DNA of 64,000 nt from Progne subis subis (taxonomy: Eukaryota > Chordata > Aves > Passeriformes > Hirundinidae): contig JAKJHU010000307.1 in the NCBI GenBank assembly GCA_022316685.1, positions 176,160 to 240,159 on the forward strand, read 5' to 3'. This document shows, piece by piece, positions 34,441 through 46,211 of the stretch (positions are counted from its first letter, which is position 1; the number at the start of each line of letters is the position of its first letter). The position numbers and the translations under genes were made by a program. Below the pieces are notes generated by a model. That model made no database searches. It was not told the origin of the DNA and saw only the letters and a list, made by a program, of their open reading frames with translations.

Positions 34441-35399
34441 TTTCCCCACAAGCTGCAGGACATGAGAACACAACCCTTGCCAACACTGACTACAAGCCAC
34501 AGCTCTGGGTGCTCCCCATGAAGCTCAGCTCTGGCACCACTGTCTGCCCCAGGCGCCAGGGGATGCAGTGCGAGCCCGGCTGGGCTCTGCCCTGGGGCCA
34601 TCCTGCAGGCAGAGCTGGAAACAGGGAGCATTTAGGTGCCACAAACAGCCAAGCCAGGGGTGCAGGGCAGCTGCTCCAGCCCGGACTGCACTGCTGTGTG
34701 CTGTGCTCTGGGGCTGGGGCTCTGCACAGAGGGGACTGCACTGGTGTGTGCCAGAGGAGACAAAGAAGCTCCAGCTTTAGTCTAACTGAGCTGGGTGGGT
34801 GAGCTGGGAAGAGAGGGGAGGCTCAGGGGGATTCACAGAGCTCATCCTGTGGGAATGATGAGGAAAAGGGAGAGGGAAGTCAGCAGTGAGGAGAGCTGAG
34901 GACTGGAGAGCAGCTCTGAATGACACTAAAATGCCACTGTACCTCTGAGACATTGCTGTTCTTCAGCCAGGGACAGCATGAGTCCTTAAGCCTGGGACTC
35001 GGTCTCCCTCATGGTGAGGGGCATCAAGGAAGGCAACAGTGTGATGGAGACTGCGATGGGCTGGGAACTCACTGGGGGAAAGGAGGGAGCAGCTGAGAAG
35101 TAAAAGGCAACTGGGGGAGAGAACTGTTCAGTGAAGGGCTGAGCTACAGCTTGAGCATGCTGAAAAATGTCATTTAGGGTCACCCTAGATTGATTTCATT
35201 TCACAAGGTATTGAAAAGGTTTAATTTAGGGGGGATGTCATGTTTTCCCTTGGAGATGTACATTCTCCAAACTTGAGCAGCACTGCCAAAATGCTCAAGC
35301 AAGTCTCTGCTGCAGGTCACACTGTTTCTTCTTTGGCTGATTCCGGCCCGCTGCTGAGCTCCAGCAGAGCCCTGGCAGAGCCCAGAGCAGCCTCAGCAT
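34441..35399. other. No gene recognised
   Basis: 34441-34800 is GC-rich; 34801-35230 is purine-rich. Nothing was identified. Confidence 0.35.
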
Positions 35400-36575
35400 C
35401 TGCAGAGCCCAGCTGCAAGGAGAGAAAGCAGAAACCGCCGTCAGCTGAAGGCTCCTGTGCCCTTGTCCCAGCCACCTGCAGTGCCCAGGCCATGCTGGCC
35501 GTGCTCAGAGCGGTGCCCAAAGCTGCCCATCATTGCTGCCTTTGGCAGCAGAGCAGGAGGGCAGGACATGTGCCCAGCCTGCAGCCAGCCACGGCACATC
35601 CACCTCCTCAGCAGCTGCCCAGAGCAGGATGCTCCTGTGCTCGCTGCCATCTCCCAAAAGCTCTTATCCCACCCATGCCAAGAAGGATGGGGACCCACCT
35701 CACACCATCCACCTGCTGGAAGAAAAGCTGCTCCCAAAGGATGTCCTCAGCCTTCTCCTAGGGCACGGCCCATCCACGCCACAGCTGGTCCCAAGCACTT
35801 CCCCATCCAGACTGGACACTGCCTGGAAGGCTTCCTTTAGAAAAACAAACAACAAATTAAGGAAAATAGATTACAGACAAAAAGGGGAAACAAGTGAAAG
35901 GATAAAAGATTTTATGTCAGTCACAGGTTGAGGAAGGCCCAACCCCTGCATGCTAGGGAAAAACCCACCCACGGGTGAGGGAAGCCCATGCTTTCTCCCT
36001 TCCCCCCTGCACTGCCCCCCAAAAGTGATGGAGATCCCAAAGCAAACAAGGGGAGTGGAGCAGCCCAAGCCCTTCCTTGCCTGCAAAGCAAAGCAGCCGT
36101 GCACAGGTGCTGGAGTCCCACCTCTGCTCCTGCCATGGGGGTTTGTTTGTGTCGGGCTGGCTGCCCCAGCCCCAGCCCAGGTCACGGTGGGTGGTGGGGG
36201 CTGTTGGCAGGGCCAGGAGCCGACTCCCATTTCGTAACCACCCCAGCCCATGGCCCCAGCCCTGACACAAAGCAGCAGGGCAGCCCACTGAAGAATCAGT
36301 TGCATCAGCCCCAGCAAAGGGGGAACCTTTGGTTCCTGGCCAGGCTGTGCAATGCCTAAATCTGGGAGCATCCCCTTGTGTGTGGACTCATCTGTAAATT
36401 CACTGTGGAGCCTGGCTTTGAAGAAGGTGGCAGAATCAGAGTTCCCTCATCTCCAGCTTTGTGCTGGACAGGTCGAGGAAGAGGTTGTCATCCTTGATGT
36501 CATCCTCGCTGTCTCCAGCAGCAGCAGCCCCACCTGGTACAGCTCCTCCAGGGGCTCCTTCTCCTTCCCTGGGGG
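35400..36575 (-). pseudogene. Remains of a second PIM-like kinase gene
   Basis: A minus-strand stretch at 36510-36568 reads GKEKEPLEELYQVG after a CCCCCAG acceptor-like site, matching the start of PIM exon 2 of the family. Just downstream, about 36390-36500, DIKDDNLFLDL and, in a shifted frame, SATFFKARLHSEFT resemble the catalytic-loop and DFG part of the main PIM exon. The glycine-rich loop and the VAIK exon are missing between them. The remainder, 35400-36350, resembles the introns of the neighbouring gene (compare 35450-35580 with 36990-37115), so this looks like a tandem duplicate that lost most of its exons. Which PIM paralogue it derives from is unknown. Confidence 0.6.
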
Positions 36576-36844
36576 TGAGACCAGGCTCTCAGTTTTCTGC
36601 CCAGGGCCCCAGCTGTCAGTGAATCAGGACAAGCCAAACCAGCTGGGATGGCAGCCACCAGTGCTGGGCAGACACGCTCAGCTCCAGCACAAGGGCTGCG
36701 TGCTCCCATCTGAGGGCCCCTGTGCAGTGGCACAGGCAGCAGAAAAAAGTCTGGGTTTCTTTGCTTCTGATTGCCAAGGCATGTGTGCAGCTGTTACTTA
36801 CCAGGGACCTGCATCAAAGGGTGCCTGTGGCTCTCTCCCTTCTT

Positions 36845-39136
36845 CTACAGCTGATGAATATCCTGCATCCAAGGATCATGGATGAGGTCTTCTAATGAGG
36901 GCCTGTCCACGTCTGGCATGGATAAGCACCTCCTGATCAGATCTTGGCACTCTGGGGAGAGAAACCAGAAACCGCCGGTCAGCTGGAGAAGGCTCCTGTC
37001 TGCTTTGCCCCACTATTGCCATGCCCAGGCCATGCTGGATGTGCTCAGAGCTGGGCCTAAACTTTCCCATCAATTCCCTGTTTTGGAGGAGAGCAGGAGA
37101 GCAGGACATGTGCCACCTCCTCAGCAGCTGCCAGAGCAGGATGCTCATGAGCCCACTGCTGTCTCCCAGCACTGGTATTGCCCCCGTGCCCAGAGATGAG
37201 GATCCACCTTGAGAGAGCCGTTGTGGCAGTGAGAGCTGATGGTCCCAGCTGATGTTCTGGCCCCTCCTGAAAGGGTGCTCCCCGCAGACCATCTGGTGCA
37301 GCAGGATGCCCAGGGACCAGATGGTAGCTGGCTTGCCGTAGTACCAGCCAAAGTGGGTCCATTCCGGGGGACTGTATGACGGTGTTCCTATGGAATACAG
37401 ATGGAGCTCATCAGGGGGATGCTGCTGCTCCCAGAGCCTGGCCCCAGCATCCTTGGGCATACGCAGTGGCACTGGCTGCCCCAGTGCCATGTGGTGTGAC
37501 CTGCTGCCCTCTCACCAGCACTTGTGGACAACCTTGGGGCTGGAAAAGAAGCCACTGGTGTTGGAAGAGGGCAGTTTAAGTTCTGGCAATGCCCAACCAT
37601 GACAAGGAAAATCCCATTCACTGCTAGGGAAAAACCATGCCTTCATCCTCCCTGCCTGCGTTGCCCCAAAAACATTCTGAAGCCAAGGCAAACCAGGCAA
37701 CTGGAGCAGTCCAAGCCCTTTCTCACCTGCACACCAAACTGGCTGCTGCACAGGTTCTGGCTCCACCCGTCTCTGCCACCCCCACACTCGGGTGTTTCTG
37801 TCAGGCTGGCTGCCCCAATCCCACCCCCAGTCCTGGGCAGAGTGGCTGGAAAAGGCTGCCAGCACGGCTGGAAGCTGACCCCCACCTGCCCCTGCTCAAA
37901 AGCAACTTGGCTGAAGACTCAATGCCATGACTGGCAGCAAAGGGGAGAACCCCTGCTGCCACACCCAGGTTGGGTCATGAGATGTTGGGGCAGGAGATGT
38001 CCAGAACTGGGAGCACACCCTTTTGTGGGCTCACCTGCAACGTGAATGTAGGCCATGTCCTGCAGGTAGGTGCCACAGCCGAAGTCAATCAGTTTGGCCT
38101 GCCCGGTGGCTAGGTCAACCAGGATGTTCTCTGGTTTGATGTCCCTGTGCAGGACCCCACAGCTGGTGCAGTGCTGCACGGCCTCCAGCACCTGGCAGAA
38201 CAGCTCCCGTGCCACCTCCTCCGACAGGAACCCCCGTGCCCGAATGAAATGCCGGAGGTCCTGACATCATTCCGGGCGCTCCAGGACCATGATGATGTCG
38301 TTGGGGAGCTCAAGCCACTCCAGCAGCTGGGCGACACCAGGGAAGCCAGTGGAGACCTTGTGCAGCAGCACGATCTCCAGTGGTGCGCTGGTGCCGTTGG
38401 GCTGCGGGAGGAGCACGAATGCCGTCAGTGGGGCTGATGCCGTGCCAGGGCTGGGGAAGCCCTCACCCAGCCCGGGATGCTCTGCACCCTGCGCTGGCCC
38501 CACGCCCGCTCTCCCTCCAGGCATCCTTGGGGCTTCCACCCTGCCGGGCCTCGGCTCATCCCCGCCCAGCACGCCCCGGCTTCTCCCGCTGGCCCCGCTC
38601 ACTCACCAGCCGGTCCCAGTGCCGGACGCGGTTCCGTGGCACCCTTTTGATGGCCACCTGCAAACCAAGGGGAGCAGCGGGATGAGCTCAGCACCTGCCC
38701 TGCCCAGCCCCATGCTCCATCTCCTGTGCCCACCGCCGGCCCCGCCGCTCACCGGGGCGCCGTCCGAGAGCCGCGTCGCCGCGAAGACGCTGCCGAAGCC
38801 GCCGCGCCCCAGGAGCGACCCCACTCGGTACTGCTCCTTGAGGCCGTGCTGCGCCTTCCCTGCCGGCGAGACGCGGCTGTCAGCGCTCGGCCCGGGGCCA
38901 GGAACGGCCCCCGAGCGCCCCTCAACCGCCCCGGGCCGGGCATCCCCAGGCGTTCGCTCCTGGGGACGGGACAGCGGCGGCTCGGGGCCGGCGGCCTGCG
39001 CTGCCGAGCGGCGGAGCTCGGGCCGGGGAAGCCGCAGCGGAGGCAGGCGGGAGCGGCTGCACCGCGTGTGTCCTCTGCGGGGCCCGGGAGGAGCCGGGCC
39101 GGGGCCGGGGCCGGGGCCGGGGCCGGGGCCGAGCAT
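36845..39136 (-). pseudogene. PIM-like serine/threonine kinase gene with an internal stop
   Basis: A five-exon reading (38753-39136, 38607-38657, 38035-38401, 37208-37387, 36845-36951) gives 362 codons with GT/AG borders. Exons of 51 and 367 bp and all intron phases fit the PIM kinase layout. The first block has the glycine loop LLGRGGFGSVF; VAIK holds the ATP-binding Lys at residue 132; HRDIKPEN is at 230, DFG at 251, and GTPSYSPPEW replaces the usual APE region. The last exon ends WMQDIHQL and a TAG at 36845. A TGA at 38267-38269 (residue 190, hinge region) truncates the kinase before the catalytic loop. An acceptor at 38860 before GKAQHG suggests a further intron, as in PIM genes, making the long Gly-Pro-rich N-terminus uncertain. 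PIM kinases phosphorylate cytosolic survival and growth regulators. The TGA could be one allele or an assembly artefact. Confidence 0.85.
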
Positions 39137-39330
39137 GGCTCAGGTGCCGCCAAAGGGCAGTGATGCCCCCTTGGCTCCAGGCACTGATGCCCGCCCAGCA
39201 TCGCCACCGCCAGTACGGCCAGAGCCGGGCGGAGGGGAGACCGCGGTGGGACGCCCGGGGGCGGGGACGGGGCAGCCCCGTGTGGGGCCGGAGGTGGGCT
39301 GGGGGCATGGCCCAGCCCGGCAGGGGAGAG
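38400..39330. promoter_or_regulatory. CpG island over the 5' end of the PIM-like gene
   Basis: Very high GC and CpG density compared with everything else in the window, centred on the first exon. No TATA element was seen near 39136. This fits a CpG-island promoter. Confidence 0.65.
39101..39130 (+). repeat. GGGGCC hexanucleotide repeat, five perfect units
   Basis: Five consecutive GGGGCC units directly upstream of the possible start codon; on the minus strand they would encode alternating Gly-Pro after MLGPG. Confidence 0.9.
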
Positions 39331-40265
39331 GGAGACTGGGGGAGGAGGGGGACACCGGGAAAGGGAGACCGGGAGAGTGTGCGGGACTGCGGGAGAGTGT
39401 GTAGGACTGAGGGAGAGGGAGAGAAGAAGCGGGAGGGAGTCGATAAAACCACTTCTTTGGCTTATGCCGATGCTTCTGCCACTGCTGCTGCCGCTGCTGC
39501 TGCTGCTGCTGCCGCTGCTGCAACTGAAGCCCTGGGGCCGTTTTTCCCCGTGTCTGTTTGTCCGTTGCCCGCTCAGCCCCGCGCCGAGCCCCGCGCTCCC
39601 CGGGGGCAGCCCCTGAGCCTGTCCAGACACGGGAACTTTGCAGTGTTGAGCCAAGACCCAGAGTCGACTCCGGCACGGTGGCACAGGAATCCCCTTGGCT
39701 GCTGCTGTCCATTGTCCCTGCTGAGGGTCAGACACTGTCAGAGCACATTCCCTGAATGCAGAATTTGTACCTGACCCAAGCACTGCACCTGTGTCTCCAG
39801 CATTGCTTTCCAAGAAAAACAGGGGAAGGCAAACGGGATGTAGCTCATGGTATTTTACAGTGTCTGAAATTTGCCAACTCATGGATCTTCGAGGTGAGAT
39901 CCATTTGGAATTGATGGGATGGAGAAGTAGTGCAAGATGGAAAAGGGGAGCATAGAAATAAATAGAGAAAAACATCTTGCATTTTTTCTTTCCATTTTCA
40001 TTTCATTTCTTAAAAGTTCTTTCAGTTTCCCTAGAATCTGCTCCACAATCCCGTTTGCTCTTTCCGAGAAACCTTCCTGCAGAACAGGGTGGAGCTTCTG
40101 GCACAAGATGTGGCAGCAACGGCAGCTTCCCTTGGCTTTCCACACTGTGCATGCAGCAGGAATCTTGCAGCAAAGCAGGACAAATATTTAATAAACCTGA
40201 CAACTTGTTCTTTCTTTTCCTTGTGGACTGGGGAGTTGTGCCATTGGTAAGGTTTTCATTGTGAC
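39331..40265. other. Upstream flank of the PIM-like gene, no further gene recognised
   Basis: 39331-39700 is GC-rich with the triplet run; 39780-40265 is AT-rich. A noncoding first exon of the kinase may lie here, but none could be identified. Confidence 0.35.
39473..39527 (+). repeat. GCN triplet repeat
   Basis: A run of CTG/CCG triplets (GCTGCTGCCGCTGCTGCTG and similar) in the upstream region of the PIM-like gene. Confidence 0.8.
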
Positions 40266-42815
40266 TGTTCTCCCCTAAGAAAACAGGACAGGGTACCGGT
40301 GGTACCTACTGGGAGTCTGTTATCGTCCACCCAAGCAGGAAGAAGAAGAGCTGGACAACTTATTCTATAAGCAGCTGGAGAATGTTTCAGGATCACCAGC
40401 CCCTGTTCTTGTAGGTGACTTCAACCTGCCAGACATCTGCTGGGATCTCCATACAGCAGCAAAGAGGCAGTCCAGGAAGGTTTTGGAGTGTATGGAGAAC
40501 AACCTGTTGTCACAGCTGGTGTGAGCCCACCAGGGGATGGACTATGTTAGACCTGTTGTTTGCAAATAGAGAAGGACAGGTGGGAGATGTGGTGATTGGA
40601 GGATGCTTGGGACAGAGTGATCAAGAAATGAGAGAGTTCTTGATATTTGGTGAAAGCAGGAGGAACTTCAATAAGACTTTCACACTAAGCTTCAGGAATG
40701 GCAGACTTTGGCCTATTTAGGAGACTTATTCAGAGAGTTCCTTGGGAAGCAGCCTTTCAAAACAAAGGAGTCCAGGAAGGGTGGGCGTGCTTCAAAGCAG
40801 AGATCTTGAGTGCAGAGGAACAGACTGTGTGCTGAAAGATGAGCTGACAAGGCAAACGTCCATCCTGGATGGGCAACAGGGTTTTGAAAGAACTTAGGAA
40901 TAAAAAGAGGATGTACCATCTTTGGAAGGAGGGTCAGGTCTCTCAGGAGGTATTTAAGAGAGTTGCTAGGGCATGTAGGAAAAACAGTAGGGTGGCCAAA
41001 GCTCAGTTCAAACTTAATTTGACAGCTTTTGTAAAGGATAATAAAAAATGTTTTTACAAATATATTAGAGGCAAAAGGAAGGATAAGACCAACCTTTGTT
41101 CTCTGCTGGATGTGGGAGGGAACTCATTAACTGCAGATGAGGAGAAGGCAGAAGTGCTTAACGCCTTCTTTTCCTCAGTCTTTAGTGGGAAGATGGCTTG
41201 TCCCCAGAACAACTGCCCTCCTGGGCTGGTAGATGGTGTCAGGGAGCAGAATGGTCCCCCTGTTATCCAGGAGGAGGCAGTCAGAGAACTGCTGAGATGC
41301 TTGGATGTTCAGAAATCTATGGGCCCAGATGGGATCCATCCAAGGTGATGAGGGAGCTGGCAGATGAGCCTGCAAAGCTGCTCTCCATCATTTACCAACA
41401 GCCCTGGCTCACTGGTGAGGTTCCAGATGACAGGAATCTGGCCAATGTGGCACCATTCACAAGAAGGTTGGGAAGGAGGATCCCAGTAATTAGAGGCCAG
41501 TTAGCCTGACCTCAGTACCCGGTAAGGTCATGGAGCAGTTTATATTGAGTGTCATCACACAGCACCTACAGGATGGCCAGGGTATCAGACCCAGGCAGCA
41601 TGGGTTTAGGAGGGGTAGGTCGTGTTTGACCAGCCTGCTCTCCTTTTATGACCAGGTGACCCACCTGGTGGATGTGGGAATGCTGTGGATGTTGTGTATT
41701 TGGACTTCAGCAAGGCCTTTGACACTGTCTCCCACAGCACACTCCTGGAAAAGCTGGCAGCCCACGGCTTGGACAAGAGCACTCTTTGCTGGGTTAAGAA
41801 CTGGCTGCATGGCCGGGCCCAGAGAGTGGTGGGGAACGGTGCTGCATGCAGCTGACAGCCAGTTACCAGTGGTGTTCCTCAGGGGTCTGTGCTGGGGCCA
41901 GCTCTGTTCAGGATTTTTATTGACGACATGGATGAGGTAATGAGTCTTTCCTTAGCAAATTTGCAGATGACACCAAGCTGGGAGCGTGTGTAGATCTGTT
42001 GGAAGGTAGGAGGGCTCTGCACTGAGACCTGGGACAGTTGGATGGGTGGCAGAGTCCAATAAGATGAAGTTTAATAAGTCAAGTGCTGAGTCCTGCATTT
42101 TGGGCACAATAACCCCCTGCAATGTTGTAGTCTGGGGACGGTGTGGCTGGACAGTGCCCAGGCAGAAAGGGACCTGTTCCACTGATGGACAGCAGGCTGG
42201 ACATGAGCCAGCAGTGTGCCCAGGTGGCCAAGAAGGCCAATGGCACCTGGCCTGGATCAGGAATGGTGTGGCCAGCAGGAGCAGGGAGGTCATTCTTCCC
42301 CTGTACTCGGCACTGGTGAGGCCACACCTGGAGTGCTGTGTCCAGTTCTGGCCCCTCAGTTTAGGAAGGACGTTGAGATGCTTGAGTGCATCCAGAGGAG
42401 GGCAACAAGGCTGGTGAAGGACTTGGAACAGAAGTCCTGTGAGGAACAGCTGAGGGAGCTCTTGTTGGTTTTCCTGGAGGAGACTCAGAGGTGACCTTCT
42501 CACTCTCTACAACTTCCTGAAGGGTGGTTGTAGTCAGGTGGGGATTGGTCTCTTTCTCCAGGCAGCAACTGACAAAATGAGAGGACAAAGTCTGAAGCTG
42601 TGTCAAGGGAAATACAGGTTGGATATTAGGAAAAAGGTGTGATAAAGTATTGGAATGGATCTGCCCGGGGAGGTGGTGGCATCACCATCCCTGCAGGTGT
42701 TTGAAAAAGTTTGGATGTTACACTTGGTGCCATGGTTTTGTTGAGGTGTTAGGGCATGGATTGGACTCGATATCTTGAAGATCTCTTCCAACATAGTGAT
42801 TCCATGATTCTGTCA
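40266..42815 (+). mobile_element. Long CR1 LINE copy (5'-truncated)
   Basis: The conceptual translation gives the end of the endonuclease domain (VLVGDFNLPDICWD near 40410), then the linker, and the reverse transcriptase from about 41130 (EKAEVLNAFF, PDGIHPR) through GVPQGS-like and [12 protein letters not shown] blocks near 41870-41975, with several frameshifts and stops. The 3' UTR ends CAACATAGTGATTCCATGAT near 42790-42815. CR1 would nick DNA and reverse transcribe its own RNA at the target; this copy is dead. Confidence 0.88.
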
Positions 42816-43393
42816 ATTGTAAGGGAGTACAAGCCTGGCTGAATGCAGGAGAAAGAATCTCCAGAGCCTGCAGCCAGAAGCTGAGGAGTTGTGTGATAAT
42901 CATTCCAACACCCCATGGACATCTTCAAAGTGATCTAGACCATGAAAATGGGCTGAAAGAGGGAATTTGTTTCTGTGTTCAGCTTTAGATGATTCTACAT
43001 CTCATGCACTTATATAAATCAAGAGTACAATCAGTTCATTGGAAGCAGCAGAACAAGCTCTCAGAGCAATGACAGAAAGAATCTGAAAAGGAGAAATGCA
43101 GGGAATGAATGACTTGGTGAACTTGGTCTGTAAGAAGGGTCATTTTGTCCAAAGTCATTTCCAATCCATTCCCTCATGCTTTTGTCCTTCCTAACAAGGC
43201 CATTTGCATCTCAGATTTCCCATGAAATAAGAACTCTGAGCTTGTGGAACTGCCTGAAAGATGCCCTGTTCCTCTGCAGGAACACTCAGGCTGAAAAGAA
43301 GCCTGAGCCCTGTCTTGGGAAGCCTCCTCTGAGCTGGAATTTGTGCTGTGCTGGGAGAGGAGGAGGAGGAGGAGAGGGAGAATGATGGGCACT
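42816..43393. other. No gene recognised
   Basis: Mixed composition with a GAGGAG run at 43357-43375. Nothing was identified. Confidence 0.35.
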
Positions 43394-43766
43394 TGTCACT
43401 GAGACACACAAAGCAGTCACACGCAGAAAAGAGATTTTCGCAGAGGTCCTTCCGATCCAGCTCACATCCGAGAGAGCGGAGAGAAGAAATCCCTTGGTTT
43501 ATTTCTTACTTTTTATACATTTCTAGGTCTAGCAGAAGATTGGCTTTTTGGGGTTTCCACCTCTCAGCCTCAGTGGCCAGAACAATTCTCAGTTACAGTT
43601 GTTTTCAGGTTAGAAATAAGCAAACAAAGGACAGGATTGAAAAACAAAGAATTTGTTTATGTTACATCTGTGGGAAAAGGTAGAAAACTGCTCTAATATT
43701 CTACAGTAACTAAAAGATCTAACTCTATTTCAAAAGGCTTTAAAAACTCAGAAAATCAGGGTAACA
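43394..43766 (+). mobile_element. Solo LTR, ~390-bp class II-like family, perfect TSD
   Basis: TGTCACTGAG...GGGTAACA, 373 bp, with identical six-base flanks GGCACT at 43388-43393 and 43767-43772. It matches 4148-4542 and 24937-25341 along its length. Confidence 0.95.
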
Positions 43767-43772
43767 GGCACT

Positions 43773-44994
43773 GTGTGTCAGGAGCAGGAGGTTTGGGCCG
43801 CAGGACATTCCGCCTGTGCCGCTGCCCCGCAATCGGCGGCCGTGCCCGGGGCTCTGGGCCTGGCCCCGCGTGCGCTGAGCTCCCGACACTGCGGGAGCTC
43901 CCCGGGCTGGGCTCAGGTTCTGCTGGGACTGGGCAGCAGGCTGGGCTCCAACTGGGATCAGCAGCAGCTGGAGATACCTCTGGGCATCTCCACTTTGTGC
44001 TGCTGCTCGGAAGCAACGATGAAGCGAGTTGAGAAGTTCTCATTTTTTTTTCCTCTTCTGGTGGATTTTTTCATTTTATTTTTCACTCCAGAGGCAAATT
44101 CTGTGATGACATCTGTGAGTTAATTCTATTTCAGCAGCAACAGCAACAGGGCTGCGTTTGAGCACTTCAAATGTGGCCTGTGTGTCTTTAATTCTCCTCA
44201 ACTTTGAGCTCAGGGACCTGTGAACATTTGGAGATCTGCTACTCATGATGCCAGAGTTCCCCATCACAAAGGCACTCTGGGTGGCACCAATCAAAAAATT
44301 GCAGTTTTACAGATAAAATTCAAGTGGCAAGCAGAAGAGGGGCAACAGCAGTCATGATCTACAATTCCCAAGTCAAAGGCAGCAGCAGCCTCCTGCTGTC
44401 ACCTCAGGGTGCGTAAAACAGCGCTGAAAACAGCGCTGGAACCCGATCCTTTCTTTCTCTGGAGGCTGGCTCAGGGCAGCACAGCCAGGCCCGGAGGAAT
44501 CAGGGCTGTTTGTGGGTGATTGTCGCTCTACTCCAGAATTCAGCTGGAAAATCCCCTGGGAAGCCGAGGCAGGAGCAGGTGGGAAGGGGCCGGCGCTGCT
44601 GCTGCTCCTGCCCGGGAGCCCCGGCTGGGCCGGGCCGGCGCCCGCTGCGCTGCGGCTCCTGCTGCTGCCAGAGCCGGGCGGGACTCGGGCACAGGGAATG
44701 GACACGGGGGGACAGCAAAGGCCTGGGTGGCTGCAGGGATGTTCGCGCTGGGGCCAGCGCCAGCACACAGCTTCAGCCGCAATGAACCCCGAGGGGAACG
44801 CTGGGGAAAGGCTCCATTTCAGCCTTTCTTTACTCATGGCTGTGAAGGGACCGAAATCAAAGGAGAACAAGCAGGGCCCGACCCCTTCTCCTTTGGGAGG
44901 AGCCCCGTGCCTGGGGCTGTGAGGGCTGTGAGGGGCACTGAGGGGCTGTGAGGGATTGTGAGGGGGAAAAGGGTCTCTGAGAGGATGTGGGAGG
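43773..44994. other. No gene recognised; two GC-rich patches
   Basis: 43780-43980 and 44450-44760 are GC- and CpG-rich and could be small CpG islands. No exon with a known product was recognised. Short GAGGGGCTGTGAGG repeats lie at 44920-44960. Confidence 0.35.
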
Positions 44995-45190
44995 CCAGGC
45001 ACTTCATGGAACCAAGGGTCCATTATGACACTGTGGAACCAAGGAGATTCCTGTTGACAGTACAGAACTTCATGGAACCATGGGGCCATTGTGGCACAGC
45101 AAGGCCTTGTGGAACCAAAGAGACCATGGTGACACTACAGAACCTCATGGATCAAGGGATCCTTGTGACACTGCAGAACCAAGGAGAATG
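44995..45190 (+). repeat. ~37-bp degenerate repeat array (block 8)
   Basis: About five units such as GAACTTCATGGAACCATGGG and GCCATTGTGGCACAGC. Confidence 0.7.
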
Positions 45191-45510
45191 TTGTTGGCAG
45201 AGTGTCTGAGCACAGCTGCTGCAGGGATCCATGTGCAGGTATGACTATGGAATGGGATAGACCAGACCAGGATAGTCCCGTTGGGAATGATCTGCAGTTC
45301 AGAGCAGAATGATGGTCTGGTCCAAGTGCCTGACCCCTCCAGGGCTGACCAAAAGTGAAAGCAGTCATTAAGGGCACTGTCCAAATGTCTCTTCAACACT
45401 GACAGCCTTGGGGCATTGTGAAAAGTGCATATTATATGGCTCTATTCAAGATATTTACTATATGTGTTATGTTGTATTGATTGTTAATGTTGTAATAATA
45501 TTTTGATAGT
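45191..45510. other. Unrecognised flank, possibly an old retroelement tail
   Basis: 45191-45420 has some similarity in style to CR1 3' sequence, but no diagnostic motif is present; 45421-45510 is AT-rich. Confidence 0.3.
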
Positions 45511-45515
45511 ATATG

Positions 45516-46185
45516 TTGAGGGTTAAGTTCTCCTGTAGAATTTTCCCCCCCCTTGAGTTGCTAGATTTTTAAGTAGGGGTAGTTAAGCGGTGCTTAACCT
45601 GACAAAAGAAGTTGATCACTTGGTTTTGGGGGAGGGAGGAGGCTCCCAGGAGAACTAAGGAGTGGGCTCACTTCTCTCGGTCTTCCCGGGGAGGACGGTC
45701 GGGCTACGGGGTAGCTGCCTGGAGTCCACGGCTACCGGAGGAGTTTGGTCCTGGGAATTCTATCATCTGTTGGAGTGCCCAGGAATTCGGAGTTTCTTCG
45801 TTGCCCTGCTGGATTTCGGGTCGGCCCGGGATCCAACCGCTGCGGGTTCTCCAGCACTGCCCACTTTACCTGCCGGGGCACCCCTCTGCCTGCTGAGGAC
45901 AATCCACCGCTTCCAGCTTGCAGCCATCAGCGACGGACTTTGCCACCGTTTGCCCTCGGGGTTCTTGGTTCTGTTTTACTGTTATTATAAGTGCTGTTGT
46001 TGTTTGTCTGTCCTGTTATATTTACTAGTAAAGGACTGTTATTCCTTTTCCCCATAGCTCTGACCGAAAAGTTTCTCTTTTATCTTCCAAATTATAATAA
46101 CATGGAGGGAAGGATTTAAATTCCTCATTTTCCTGGAGAGGCCTGCCTACCCTTAGCAGACAACTGTCTTTTTCAAACCGAGACA
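45516..46185 (+). repeat. Candidate 5' LTR of ERVL-like copy 2
   Basis: Runs from TTGAGGGTTAAG (or TGTTGAGGG from 45514) to AACCGAGACA, six bases before the PBS. It has a GC-rich middle and an AGTAAA signal near 46028. It does not resemble the 3' LTR at 49812-50473, although the layout (GC-rich block, then AT-rich R region) is the same. Confidence 0.5.
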
Positions 46186-46191
46186 GAATTT

Positions 46192-46211
46192 TGGCGCCCA
46201 ATTCGTGGGGC
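46192..46211 (+). promoter_or_regulatory. Primer binding site resembling tRNA-Lys
   Basis: TGGCGCCCAATTCGTGGGGC. This equals the tRNA-Lys1,2 complement used by foamy and some betaretroviruses except for two extra T residues in the middle. Confidence 0.7.

Noticed and set aside
38289..39404. 371-codon plus-strand frame
   Set aside because: Antisense shadow of the CpG-rich 5' part of the PIM-like gene.
45190..45420. CR1 3' fragment
   Set aside because: Style is similar but none of the diagnostic CR1 end motifs could be pointed to.
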